A DNA stretch of 64,000 nt from Lepidurus packardi. Taxonomy: Eukaryota > Arthropoda > Branchiopoda > Notostraca > Triopsidae. The stretch covers positions 558,001-622,000 of the forward strand of contig JAKZAN010000005.1 of the NCBI GenBank assembly GCA_023053545.1. The letters run 5' to 3'. The notes beneath the pieces were generated by a model. It saw only the letters and a list, made by a program, of their open reading frames with translations, was not told the origin of the DNA and did not search any database. Positions 11,273 to 23,133 of the stretch are shown here, one piece after another. The position numbers and the translations under genes are program-made. How positions within the stretch are numbered: the stretch's first letter is position 1; the number at the start of each line of letters is the position of its first letter.

Positions 11273-11598
11273 TGTTATGTGCACGTAGATACGTCACATG
11301 TTTTTGTGTGGGGACGGCGATGGAAGAGTATCGAGTTGGGGGGGTTGATCCTTTTCTTTGCACGGTTTTCTGGTGGTGGTTTGTTGGGAAAGAGGGAGTC
11401 AGAAAGAGGGAGTAAGAGAAGGTAGAAGCGATAGTCAGTTAAGTTGGAGCGGAGTTGACTTATCAGTGTGTTGGATAAAGAAGTAAAGAGGGCAGTAGCT
11501 AGCGCCGATTAGAGGAGTGATTACGCAACTGTTGGTGGGAATGAAATACAGCTGATCGGTTATTTTGTGTTAAAACGTTTTCGTGTGCTTGCATAACA
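11273..11598 (+). repeat. Gypsy-2 5' LTR
   Basis: About 326 bp from TGTTATGTGC to ..GCATAACA, bounded by LINE C3 sequence on the left and the shared primer site on the right. TG..CA ends fit an LTR. No clear AATAAA is seen. The boundary is inferred from one copy only. Confidence 0.6.
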
Positions 11599-11613
11599 TT
11601 CAGCGGTGGGATA
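11599..11613 (+). other. Gypsy-2 primer binding site (tRNA-Leu-like)
   Basis: TTCAGCGGTGGGATA, identical to the gypsy-1 site at 7036-7050 although the neighbouring leader sequence differs. Conservation of this one string between divergent elements supports its role as the primer site. Confidence 0.6.
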
Positions 11614-11807
11614 CCTGGCCTCGTGCACACCCTGACACGTAGACAAGCCTCGCAGGCACATGAACGTCAGCCGTAGCGCAAGCAGACTGGATTAGTCTGG
11701 TTTATCGTTCTGGGAGCAGGGCTGGAGCGTAGAAGAGCCGAAGCTGGTCGAAAGTTGCTGGAGATTTCACGTGTGGTTCGACTTCCTAAGCTTTGCGTTA
11801 GGACACG

Positions 11808-14800
11808 ATGGCGACTGCCGGATTGAAGTCTCTCATCAACCCACCGGTGTACGATTTTACCGGTGACATTGGACAATTCCTAGCCCGTTTTGGGAGAGTG
11901 TCCGTAGCAAATGGCTGGACGGACGCCCAATGTAGGCGCATATTACCTGCCCTACTAGAGGGATCAGCAGCAGCTGCCTTGGAGAGCCTGGAGCCAATTC
12001 CGGAGTCGTTGGCAGATTTGGAAGCAGCCCTGTTGAGAGTGTTTTCACCCAGAGAGGCGCAGCGTCTTTATTTGACCGAATTCTACAATCGCAAGCTTTC
12101 GAGGGAAGAGACAGCGCATGTCTATGCAGCCGACCTGAAGAGACTTTTTAAAGCGGCCAATCCAGAAATCAAGGATAAGGTCACCCTCGAGAAGTTCGTT
12201 ATGGAACAGTTTGTAAAGGGCCTGTCGGTCGACTGGCGAGCTCGTTTTTACGATGCTCAGATTTGCACGCTGACCGGCCTTATAGAGAAGCTCAACACGT
12301 CGCGGATTTTGCGAGAGGTGGTGCGTCAGACGGAGAAGGGGACCATCAACCGGAAGACAGCGAGTGGGAGCGGCCCTAAGGATGGAAGAGGGGATCGTAG
12401 CAACGACAACCAGAAGGCAGTTGGTGGCAAGATGGGCTCTTGTTATGCGTACGGGCAGCCGGGACATGTACGCCGTGACTGTAGCGTCCGATGCGGGTCG
12501 TGCGGGTTGAAGGGGCATGCCACTGCCGCGTGCCGTACCAAATGCAGGGGTTGTAACAAGGTGGGGCACATTCAGGCGAACTGCAAGAGCCGGAATGCCA
12601 AGCCCCAGGGGTCTTCTAGCCCGTCTGAAGATGCGGTAACTAGCCGGCGTTTGCCCGCCGATTCCTGTTTGATCGTGAGAGCCCGGGTGGAAGGGGTAAG
12701 CTGCAACGCAGTTATAGATAGCGGTAGTGAGCGATCAATCCTGAGTCTCCGTTTGGCCGACGAGTTATCTGGACTCAGGATTCGGGACACAAGGCCGCGG
12801 GTCATGACTGCCAACCGGGAGGTGGAGCTGGAGACCGAGGGCGTGGCGCGGGTGGCGCTGAGCGTTGGGGAATGCGGAGCGGTCGACATAGACCTAATTC
12901 TGGCAAGCTGCACGGATGACGTAATAATTGGTATGGACTACCTCCGTCGTGCATCCGCGAAGATCGACTTCGCACGGAGCAAAGTAGAGCTTTTCGGAAT
13001 CCAATTACAGCCTAGCAGCTTTCGCGGAGCGGTAAGGGTGCGTGAGTTGACCATGATCGAGCCGGGGTCAGAAGCATTGGTCACGACGACTGTGAGGAGG
13101 CCCTTCAGCACCCGCCGGCTGGCCGCATCAGAAATTTTGTTGGTGGAGCCTAGCCGGAGGGCGTGTGAGAAAGGCCTGGTAGTGGGACGGTCCTGCATTG
13201 CGGAAGACGCGGACGTAGTTCCGGTGAGATTGCTTAACTTAACGTCAGAGCGCATTGAAGTCGGGCCAGGTGAAGAATTGGGTGAAGTAGGCGTAGTCGA
13301 TTTAGTCGACGAGATGTTGCCTCCCGAAGGACGCGACAAGATGGATCGTGATGGAAGGGCGTGGTGGTTGGACCATCTGAAGGGAGCCCAGCAGCAACAA
13401 GTCCGTGGGCTGCTGACACAGTTTGAAGACGTATTTTCATTCGACGGCGAGGTCGGAAGAGTAAAGGATGTCGCGCACAAGATCGAGACGCACGGTCCGC
13501 CCATCAAGCAACGAGCCTACCGCATCCCAATGCACCTACGCGGTATGGTTAGGGAGCAGCTAGAGGGTATGTTGGACAGCAACGTTATTGAGCCGAGTAC
13601 GTCTCCGTGGGCGAGCCCGATTGTACTCGTGCGAAAGAAGGACGGATCGTAACGGTTTTTTGTGGATTTCCGGCGGGTGAACGCGGTGACCAAGAAGGAT
13701 AGCTACCCCTTGCCGCGCATGGACGACCTCTTGGTAGCCGTAGGGAAAGCTCGATGGTTCACCAGCCTGGATCAGCGCTCAGGGTACTGGCAAGTCCCTA
13801 TGGAGGCAGAGTCTCGGAAAGTAACGGCGTTCACGACGGGCGAAGACCTATTTCAGTTCACGGTCTTACCTTTCGGTCTGAGTAACGCAACCGGGACGTT
13901 CCAACGACTCATGGACTGCCTTATGAAAGACTTGAGATGGGAGTCGGTCCTGATATACCTAGATGATGCATTGATTTTTAGCGCTAGCTTCGAACAACAC
14001 CTGGAAGACGTAAAAGAAGTGTTGAGACGCATCCGGAAGGGAGGGTTAAAGCTTAACCCTAGCAAGTGTCATTTTTTCACGGAGAAGTAGCATTCCTAGG
14101 CCATATCGTCAGTGAGGGGGGTTTGAAGCCTGCCCTCGACAAAGCGGCGGCCATAGCCAATTGGCCTATTCCAGCCTGCGTTCGCGACGTAAGGAGATTC
14201 TTGGGCCTGAGCGGGTACTACAGACACTTTATACCCAATTTTGCTTTGATGGCAGCGCCCCTTGTTAACCTCACCCGCAAGGAGACAACATGGTGTTGGT
14301 CCCCGAGCGAAGCTGAAGCGTTCGCTGAGCTGCGCAGCGCCCTGACGAAGGAACCGGTTTTGAGAAGTGCAGATCCGGAGCGGACATTCTGGTTGACGAC
14401 CGACGCCAGCAAAGAGGGATGGGGCGTAGTTTTGTCCCAGAAGGATGAAGCTAACCAGGAGTGCGCAGTGTCCTTCGCGTCCGGGTTATGGAAATCGGCC
14501 GAACGAAATTACAGTGTGACCGAGCAGGAGATGTTGGCCGTGATCCGAGGCATCGCGAAGTACAGGCATTACCTGTTGAGTCGAGAGTTCATGGTGATAA
14601 CCGATCATCAGGCCCTACGGTATTGGAAGACTATGAGTTTAGATTCACCTCGAATTGTTCGTTGGGTTGGGTGGCTATCCCAGTACGATTTCAAGGTACA
14701 GCATCGGCCGGGTGAGAAGATTCCTCACGCGGACGCTTTGTCCCGTGTTCGCCGTCAAATCGCAACCGGCACAAGTGTGAAGGATGCCATGGACAAATCC

Positions 14801-15755
14801 GCGGAGTTTACCTGGTTGAGGCAGTATATAGTGGCCAGCAGCGAAGCACGCGCGGGCTTGGAGAGGGACCGGCCCCCGTCGCGGGAATTGGGGTTTTACT
14901 TGGGCGAATTGGGGAAGTATGCCGTGCTAGATGGACTTATCGTACGAAGTTCTGGTAACCAGTCGGAGCTATCCCAGCCCCAAATTTTAATTCCCCCAAG
15001 AGCTCGTGTAGGAATCATGCGATTGGCTCATGATGCGCCAACAGCCGCCCACTCAGGAGTCAGGAAGACGGTGTCGCGGATAACCCCGCACTATTTTTGG
15101 CGTGACCTCAAGAAGGATGTGCGAGCCTATGTTCGTTCCTGCGAGCAGTGTTTGCGCGTCAAGCCGAACCTCCGGCCCGCCAAAGAGTGTCGGGGAACGG
15201 TACCCATTTTGGGGGAAGTGTTCACACAGACTTCGATGGACATCTTGTCTGTCCCGCGTAGTGAGCGAAACAAGCGCTACGTCTTAGTGGTCTCGGATTT
15301 ATTCAGTAAGTGGGTCGAGACGTATGCTTTGGAGAACCAGACGGCAGAGACGGTGGCCGCGTGCCTGTTGGACTACATATGCCGTTATGGAGTGCCTGAG
15401 AGCATCCTGACCGACCAGGGAACTAACTTCGAGTCCAAGTTAATCCGGATCATTTGCCAACGGCTGCGAATAAAGAAGGTTCGGACGACGTCGTACCATC
15501 CGGCATGCAATGGACAGACAGAGCGGTTCAACCGAACGCTCTGTGAAATGCTAGCACAGTATGTTGACGAGCGACAAAGGGATTGGGACCTGTGGCTTCC
15601 AGTAGTTACGATGGCCTATCGCTCTGCCGAGCATAGCGTAACCAAATTCAGTCCATTCGAATTGATATTCGGGAGCATCTGCCGTACCCCGGTGGTGACA
15701 GAAGTGGAGGCCGTCGTGGAAGAGAGTAGACGAGACCCGCGTCTAGACCCGGAAA
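11808..15755 (+). pseudogene. Gypsy-2 gag-pol with a nonsense codon and a frameshift
   Basis: Starts at ATG 11808 (MATAGLKSL..). Domains: gag; a first zinc knuckle whose second Cys is Tyr (CYAYGQPGHVRRDC); two intact knuckles (CGSCGLKGHATAAC, CRGCNKVGHIQANC); protease IDSGS; RT with SLDQRSGYWQ and YLDD; RNase H TTDASKEGWG and ITDHQALRYW; integrase with an HHCC zinc region (HDAPTAAHSG..CEQC) and a catalytic core containing MDILS, TDQGTNF and NGQTERFNRT. Breaks: TAA at 13650-13652 just before RT motif 1, in frame with the following 142 residues, and a frameshift between about 14066 and 14090 after KCHFF. The frame runs from there into satellite B at about 15755, so the integrase C-terminus is lost. 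Confidence 0.92.
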
Positions 15756-16720
15756 AAAAATATATAAATCGGTCAAACTGCTTTAAACCGGTCTAAACTG
15801 GTTTAGTTCGGTGTTAACTGGCCTAAACTGGTTTAAAGACCGTTTTAAACTGGTTTAGACTGGTCTGAACTGCTTGAAACTTGTTTAAACCGGTCTAAAC
15901 TGGTGTAAACCGGTTGAAAATGGTTTAAACTGGTTTAAGCTGGTTAATAAACCGGTTTAAACTGGGCTAAACCGGTGTAAACAGGTCAAAACCGGTTTAA
16001 ACCGGTTTAAAGGGGTCTAAACCGGTTTAAACTGGTCTATACTGTTTTAAACCGGTATAAACTGGTTTTAACCGTTTTAAAATGGTCTAAATGGTTTCAG
16101 CTGATTAAGAAACTAGTTAAAACCGGTTTAAACAAGTTAAAACTGGTCCAAACCGGTTTAAACTGGTCTAAACCGGTTAAAACTGGTCTAAACTGGTTTA
16201 AACTGGTTTAAACTAGTTTAAACTGGTTTAAACCGGTTTAAACTGGTCTAAACTGGTTTAAAAACCGGTTAGACTGGTTTAAACCGGTAAAAACTGGTTT
16301 AAATCGGTAAAAACTTGTTAAAACTGGTTTAAACTGGTCTAAACTGGTTTAAAAACCGGTTAGACTGGTTTAAACCGGTAAAAACTGGTTTAAATCGGTA
16401 AAAACTTGTTAAAACTGGTTTATACCGGTTTAAACTTGTTTAAACCGATCTAAACTGGTTTAAACCGGTTAAAACCGGTATACACTGGTTTAATCCGGTT
16501 TGAACAGGTCTAAACAGGTTTAAAAACAGGTTAGACTGGTTTAAAAACAGGTTCGACTGGTGTAAACCGGTCAAAACTGGTTTAAACCGGTAAAAACTGG
16601 TTTAAACCGGTTTAAACTGGTTTATACCGGTTAGACTGGTTAAACCGGTTTTAACTTGTTAAAACTGGTTTAGGACGGTTTAAAACTGGTTTAGGACGGT
16701 TTAAAACTGGTTTAGGACGG
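15756..16720. repeat. Satellite B array, block 1
   Basis: Tandem repeat of a 10-bp unit alternating TTTAAACCGG and TTTAAACTGG. AAACCGGTTT is its own reverse complement. The ACTGGT variant is on the plus strand here. The last 60 bp are a local TTTAGGACGG repeat. The array abuts satellite A directly at 16720/16721. Confidence 0.95.
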
Positions 16721-17112
16721 AAATTCATTATTTAAGTCAGTAATTCATGAACCAAGACAGTAATTCATGAATTAAGAAAGTAATTCATGATATAAGTCAA
16801 TAGTTCATGACTTAAGTCAGTAATTCATGAATTAAGTCAGTAATTCATGAAATAAGTCAGTAATTCATGAATTAATTCCGTAATTCATGAATTAAGTCAG
16901 TAGTTCAATTAATTTAGTCAGTAATTCATTATTTAAGTCAGTTATTCAATAATTAAGTCATAAAATCATTGATTAAGTCAGTAATTCATGAAATAAGTCA
17001 GTATTTCATGAATTAAGTCAGTAGTTTATTAATTTACTCAGTAATTCATGAATTATGTCAGTAATTCATGAACTAAGTCTGTAATTCATAAATTAATTCA
17101 GTAGTTCATGAG
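16721..17112. repeat. Satellite A, part of a block duplicated from 2190-2578
   Basis: Nearly base-for-base copy of 2190-2578, including non-consensus units such as a TTCAATTAATTT variant, continuing across the LINE A 3' junction. This is a segmental copy of the array with its embedded LINE, not an independent insertion. A third copy is at 41970-42331. Confidence 0.9.
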
Positions 17113-17902
17113 TTTTTTTTTGTTTAAATTAATATTGGCGTATAGGAATAAGCCTGTTGCCAAAGTTTATTATTAAAAATGTACATTTAAAACCGGGTAG
17201 GGGAAAGGGGGATAACAGAATGCTGTCACATTGGGCGGCCTTCGTAAACTGGCAAGCCCTATCACCGTAGAGAGTTAAAGTCAGTTATTCAGTTATGGGT
17301 CAGTTATTCAGTTATTCAGTTATTCAGTTCAGTTATTCAGGTCAGTTATTCAGTTATTCAGTCAGTTATTCAGTTATGAGATGTTGTAAATTGGGTTAGT
17401 GCTGTGTTCTAGCTCTGATGATCTGAGCTACCATAGCGTGAGGCAGTTTATTTGTGCATATCGGTTTTTCTGAAAGGGATACATTTAGTTGACGAATGTT
17501 CAGGGTGAGTAAGGATGATGTCCACTCTTCTTCCCAGAGCGTATGTGTACGTTTGCTTATTGTTTTCACATCCATTGCACTTTTGGGAATATTATCTAGG
17601 AAGATCACCTTATTTAATGAGTGCATTTGCTCTTCGCACGGTCTGTATCTTTTCCTTCTTGCGTTCACACACACTCCGGCGGGTAGTTTTGAGTAGAATC
17701 TCAAGAGGCATTCTTTTATTTGCAAAGACAATTGTAATAATCCAGTTTCCGATCTGTGTATTGAGTGTAGGGGTCTTAATGATGACTTAGGGGCATTACA
17801 CCATGCCGGTGCTCCATAGAGCAGAGTAGGATACACAGTGGCTTTTACCAGTGTGTGGATAAGGTCGCACGTGATAAAAGGTGAAATGCTTTTGATTTTT
17901 TG
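17113..17902 (-). mobile_element. LINE A fragment, second copy
   Basis: 3' part of LINE A, beginning with the same poly(T) and the same satellite flank as at 2579. Relative to LINE A at 2749-3062, 314 bp are replaced by a 97-bp simple repeat (17281-17377), and about 60 bp are missing near 17735. The coding remnant is the ORF2 thumb and tail (KATVYPTLLYG region, 17836-17396, minus). It breaks off into satellite A at about 17902. Confidence 0.88.
17281..17377. repeat. CAGTTATT simple repeat replacing LINE 3' UTR
   Basis: About 97 bp of irregular (TCAGTTATTCAG) copies lie exactly where 314 bp of LINE A sequence are missing. The motif resembles the GTCAGTTATTCA variant of satellite A, so it may be satellite-derived filler. 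Confidence 0.8.
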
Positions 17903-20100
17903 TCAGTTCATGAGTTAAGTCAGTAATTTATAAATTAAGTCAGTAAATCATGAATTAAGTCAGTAGTTCATAAATTAAGTCAGTAATTCATGAATTAAGT
18001 CAGTAATTCATGAATTAAGTCAGTAATTAATTAATTTAGTCAGTAATTCATTAATTAAGTCATAAGTCATTAGTAATTTCAGTATTTCATGAATTAACTC
18101 CGTAATTCTTGAATTAAGTCAGTAATTCATGAACTAAGTCAGTACTTCACTAATTAAGTCCGTAATTAATTAACTAAGTCCATAATTCATGAACTAAGTC
18201 AGTAATTCTTTAATTAAATCAGTAGTTCATGAATTAAGGCAGGAAATCATGAATTAAGTCAGTAATTCATGAACTGAGTCAGTATTTCATGAATTAAGTC
18301 AGTAATTCATGAATTAAGTCAGTATTTCATGAATTAAGTCAGTAATTAATAAATTTAGGCAGTAATTCATTATTTAAGTCATAAGTCATTTAGTTATTTC
18401 AGTAATTCATGAACTAAGTCAGTAATTCATGAACTAAGTCAGTATTTCACTAATTAAGTCCGTAAATAATTAATTAAGTCCATGATTCATGAACTCAGTC
18501 AATAATTCATTAATTAGTTCAGAAAATCATCAACTAATTCAATAAATATTTAATTAAGTCAGTAATTCATGAATTAAGTCATTAATTATTTAATTAAGTC
18601 AGTAATTCATTAATTAAGTCTATAGTTCATGAACTAAGTAAGTAATTCATTAACTAAGTCAGGAAATCATGAATTAAGTCAGGAAATCATGAATTAAGTC
18701 AGTAATTCATGAATTAAGTCAGTAAGTCATAAAATTAAGACAGTAATTCATAAATTAAGTCAGTAATTCATGAATTAAGTCAGTAATTAATGAATTAAGT
18801 CAGTATTTCATGAATTAAGTCAGTAATTCATGAACTAAGTCAGTATTTCACTAATTAAGTCCGTAATTAATTAACTAAGTCCATAATTCATGAACTAAGT
18901 CAGTAATTCTTTAATTAAATCAGTAGTTCATGAATTAAGTCAGGAAATCATGAATTAAGTCAGTAATTCATGAACTAATTCAGTATTTCATGAATTAAGT
19001 CAGTAATTCATGAATGAAGTCAGTATTTCATGAATTAAGTCAGTAATTAATAAATTTAGACAGTAATTCATTATTTAAGTCATAAGTCATTTAGTTATTT
19101 CAGTAATTCATGAACTAAGTCAGTAATTCATGAACTAAGTCAGTATTTCACTAATTAAGTCCGTAATTAATTAATTAAGTCCATGATTCATGAACTCAGT
19201 CAATAATTCATTAATTAAGTCAGTAATCCATGAATTAAGTCAGGAAATCATGAATTAAGTCAGTAATTCACGAATTAAGTCAGTAATTTATATAATTAAG
19301 ACAGTAATTCATGAATTAAGTCAGAAATTCATTAATTAAGTCAGTAATTCATTAATTAAGTCAGAAATTCATGAATTAAGTCAGTAGTTCATTAATCTAG
19401 TCAGTCATTCATGAATTAGGTCAGAAAATCATCAACTAATTCAATAAATATTTAATTAAGTCAGTAATTCATGAATTAAGTCATTAATTATTTAATTAAG
19501 TCAGTAATTCATTAATTAAGTCTATAGTTCATGAACTAAGTAAGTAATTCATTAACTAAGTCAGGAAATCATGAATTAAGTCAGTAATTCATGAATTAAG
19601 TCAGTAATTCATAAAATTAAGACAGTAATTCATGAATTAATTCAGTAATTCATGAATTAAGTCAATAATTCATGATTTAAGTCAGTAATTCGTGAATTAA
19701 GTTAGTAATTCATGAATTAAATCAGTAATTTTGAATTAAGTCAGTATTTCATTAATTAAGTCAGTCATTAATTAATTTAGTCAGTAATTCATTAATTAAG
19801 AAATAAGTCATTAGTTATTTCAGTAATTCATGAATTAAGTCCGTAATTCATTAATTAAGTCAGTAATTCATTAATTAAGTCAGTAATTCATGAATTAAGT
19901 CAGTAATTCATGAATTAAGTCAGTAATTAATGAACTAAGTCAGTATTTCACTAATTAAGTCAGTATTTCACTAATTAAGTCCGTAATTAATTAATTAAGT
20001 CCATAATTTATGAATTAAGTCCGTAATTAATTAATTAAGTCCATAATTTATGAACTAAGTCATTAATTCATTAATTAAGTCAGTAATTCATGAATTAAGT
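17903..20100. repeat. Satellite A array, block 2
   Basis: About 110 units of the 20-bp satellite A repeat. Internal higher-order repetition of roughly 700 bp is visible: the run with CTAATTAAGTCCGTAATTAA followed by CTTTAATTAAATC at about 18145-18240 recurs at about 18845-18950. It ends at the 5' junction of LINE B. Confidence 0.95.
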
Positions 20101-20101
20101 C

Positions 20102-20895
20102 CTGCGACCTGCGCAAAGTGTGCGGAAAAGCACGATCCAAGATCATGCAGTAGCAGTGCGAAGAAATGTGCGAACTGTAAAGGCGATCACTGCGTTGTTT
20201 ACAACACCTGCCCGGTCCGGAAAGATGAGACGAAGCACGAACTTTACGCAGTATTGAAACATACTCCCCCAACCGGTGCGCCGATAGCTATCGTAGTAAT
20301 TTACCGACGCCACACTGTCGACATGGCAACACTCCTGGAGGAAGTCTTGAGAAGAAGTCAGCGAATTGGCTCCAGTTACTTAATAACGGGAGATTTCAAT
20401 GCCCACCACTGGTTGTGGGAAGCAAAAACTCCAGACTTGGCGGGATGTCAACTATACGACTGGGTGACGGATAACAACCTACAGCTACTAAACAACTGGA
20501 ACCTTCCCACCTTCAGAAACGAAAGATGCCATTCCTCCACAATTGACCTCACGTGGACCTCAGCCCAGTTAGCAACTCAAGTGCAGTGGAGCCTCCTTGA
20601 CGACGAAAACTTCTACAATGAATCCGATCATGAAGCTATCCTGCTGTCCTTTGTGGGAATTAGCCGCGGTGCCCCTACGCTGAAGTGGTGCTACAGTAAA
20701 GCAAACTGGGATATACTTCGGAAAGACATCGCAACGGAACTAACAGAGTCTCACCATATGTTTGCAGACCTATTGGGCGCAGAAGCCATCGATGCTGCCA
20801 CAGAGAAGTTGACTTCCGCGATCCAACGAGCAATGGTAACCCACATACCCAGAAAATGCGGAAAAGCCAGAGCAAACCCATGGTGGAACAGATAG
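20102..20895 (+). pseudogene. LINE B ORF1 zinc knuckles fused in frame to ORF2 endonuclease
   Basis: Residues from 20102 read CATCAKCAEKHDPRSC and CANCKGDHCVVYNTCP, the ORF1 C-terminal CCHC knuckles. The frame runs on without a stop into ELYAVLKH and VIYRRHTVD, ITGDFNAHHW and NESDHEAI, the APE endonuclease. The ORF1 tail and the first part of ORF2, including the LEPP region, are deleted at about 20242. There is no ATG before the fusion. The frame ends at an in-frame TAG, 20893-20895, after PWWNR. The endonuclease lacks its N-terminal part and is presumably inactive. Confidence 0.88.
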
Positions 20896-23133
20896 CTGAA
20901 TGACCTTCGTAAACAAGCGGCCAAAGCACTCCGGAGTTACCGCCAATTTGGAGGACGGAGACTGGAAGAAGTCTGGAAGAGTGCTAGGAACCAGTACCGA
21001 TCAGTAACAAGACGGCGCCGTGATGAGTACTGGTCGAAGAAGATGGACACGCCCGATAACAGAATAGTTTGGAATTTGGATCGCAAGCTCAGACAAGAAA
21101 ACAGCAGCAACAGACTGGATCTCCTTCGTCAAGAAGATGGTGGTGTTTTTCCAGATGGAAGACTGAAGCTAAACTACATAGCAGAGAAATTGCTAGAAGG
21201 TGTACCGACCAGAGATCCACAGAGCTCAGCTCCCATGAAGACTTCTAGTCATTCGTCGAGACGAACAAACACGCGCAGTTCGTTGAAGCCAGAATTCTCA
21301 ATGGAAGAAATCTCTGATTTACTCCGAGAATTACGGCCTAACAAAGCAGCCGGTGTCGACGACATCCAATCAACTGTCCCCAAAGCAGTATGGCGGGTCA
21401 TTGATAGACCGGTACTGAACATCTTCAACGCATCTCTCTCCCTCGGGTATTTTCCAAAGTCACGGAAAACGGCAAAAGTTCTCCCTCTTCCAAAACCCGG
21501 AAAACCGGACCACCATTCAATAAAGAGCTTCCGCCCAATTGCGCTGCTCCCCATCCTGGGTAAACTGCTAGAGAAAGCTGTCGCCAGAAGATTTCAAGCT
21601 TATCTAGAAGAGCACCATATCCTATCCGACTCGCAATGGGGTTTTAGACCAGGGAGATCCACGACGGATGCCCTGTTATCCCTCAGCAACGCAGCACTCG
21701 AAAGCTTCGACAAACGTAAAGTCCACACAGCTCTACTTTTGTATATCAAAGGGGCGTTCGATAATGTCGATCACGTCAAACTGGTGGAAGTACTACGTAA
21801 ATTGAAAATCCCACCAAAACTGTTAGAATGGACCAGAAGTTTTCTCCAAGATCGACTAGCGTTTGTGGCACACGGGTCCGACAGGAGTGACACATATCAC
21901 ATCCGGAAAGGAGTCCCTCAAGGGTCCCCTCTATCCCCAGTCCTCTTCCTCACCTATATCGACGGCTCGCTTAGCGTCATAAAGCGAAAGCGCATTGGAT
22001 CCAAGCTTTTTGCCGACGATCTGCTCCTTGACACCTCAGGATTATCAAGCGAAAAGAATGTGGAGTTTCTCGCTAAGAACCTGTCTGCCCTTGAAAAGTG
22101 GGGGAAAAGATTACGGTTGGAGTTCTCCAAGGAAAAAACGGAGCTAATCCATTTTTCGTGTAAACGAACTCCGGAAGTTGCTCCCCTAGTCTGGGGTACA
22201 TTGGTAATCCAACCGAAAGAGACTGTTCGGTACCTCGGGTTGACGTACGATTCGAAGTTGTCATGGAAAGCACACGTAGCCCGTGTGGCGACCCAAAGCT
22301 TCCTAATCACGCAAAGAATTAGGAAACTGTCACAAGTCTCAAAGTCGATCTACTGCTCCCAACTTCGAACGATTTTCAAAGCCACGGTCGTGTCAAAAAT
22401 GCGATATGGTTACCCGGCCTGGTGCAACGCCTCGAGCGCCTGTCTTCGACCCCTGAAGCAAGCATACAGACAAGGTCTGCTAACAATAACTGGCACCTTA
22501 AGGACAACTCCAACTACTGCTCTTGAAGTTGAGACAGGCTTACTGCCCTTGGACCTTCTCCTGGAATCCGTGTTACTACGACATTTTGGTTCCAGAAGTT
22601 GGAATTGTTTGCCTACCACACCAATCCAACCAAAGCACAAGTCATATACTTCGTGCCCAGAGAGAGCACGCCAGCTCCTGTCCATTACATGGGCCAATAG
22701 ACCCGAAAGCCAAGCCGAAGCCCTCCACTGGATCAAAGAAGCGACGATGAAGAAGTGGTTAAGCCGATGGGAAGAAGTAGAGAGCCCCCTAAAGGATCGT
22801 AACGTTGGACACTGCAGCCGCAGTATCGTGGACGTAAAACTCCATCGTCGGATCATCAGTAAGCTGATCCAGATACGAACAACTCATTTCCCGACGAAGT
22901 CCTACCTACTGCGCACTGGTAAAGGCACATCGGCCAGGAGTTCTTGCCAAGATCGTTCTTTCCAAAATCTCTCCCACTTGTTATTCCATTGTCGCAATTT
23001 GAACAGGGAAAGAGCCATGTTGCTTAGTGATTTAAGCAGGCACAAAGTGCACTTCAACCCTCAAGAAATTTTGTCAAACCCAAAGCTATTCCCATCTATC
23101 ATTAAATTTATGGAAGCGGCCAAGCATATGTAA
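20896..23133 (+). pseudogene. LINE B ORF2, linker, reverse transcriptase and C-terminal domain
   Basis: Continues in the same frame after the TAG, and is open to 23133. RT fingers KAAGVDDIQ and FRPIALLPILGKLLEK; motif A reads LLLYIKGAFDNV, where the other copies have LLLDI, so the first catalytic Asp is Tyr (TAT at 21742-21744). Motif B GVPQGSPLSP and motif C FADD are intact. The C-terminal tail has a Cys/His arrangement (C..HLLFHC, about 22948-22995). No RNase H domain. The loss of the motif A Asp should abolish polymerase activity even without the stop codon. Confidence 0.9.

Larger units (their letters stand above)
11273..15755 (+). mobile_element. Gypsy-2: Ty3/gypsy LTR retrotransposon, 3'-truncated
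   Basis: Contains 5' LTR, tRNA-Leu-like primer site, leader and gag-pol through the integrase catalytic core. It ends in satellite B without a 3' LTR. It inserted into LINE C3 at the RNase H codons. Gag-pol carries one nonsense codon and one frameshift. Domain order protease-RT-RNase H-integrase is that of Ty3/gypsy. No envelope frame is present. Confidence 0.9.

Noticed and set aside
11276-11415. Extension of the LINE C3 frame past 11272 as a novel fusion protein
   Set aside because: This stretch is LTR sequence of gypsy-2; the frame is open by chance and has no recognisable domain.
15756-16720. CENP-B box or other known centromere protein site in satellite B
   Set aside because: I looked for a TTCG....A..CGGG pattern and do not see it; the unit contains only ACCGGT and GTTTAAAC dyads.
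17496-17790. Small plus-strand frames with signal-peptide-like N-termini (also at 3178 and 42931)
   Set aside because: They are antisense to the LINE A ORF2 thumb domain and exist in three copies because the block is duplicated.
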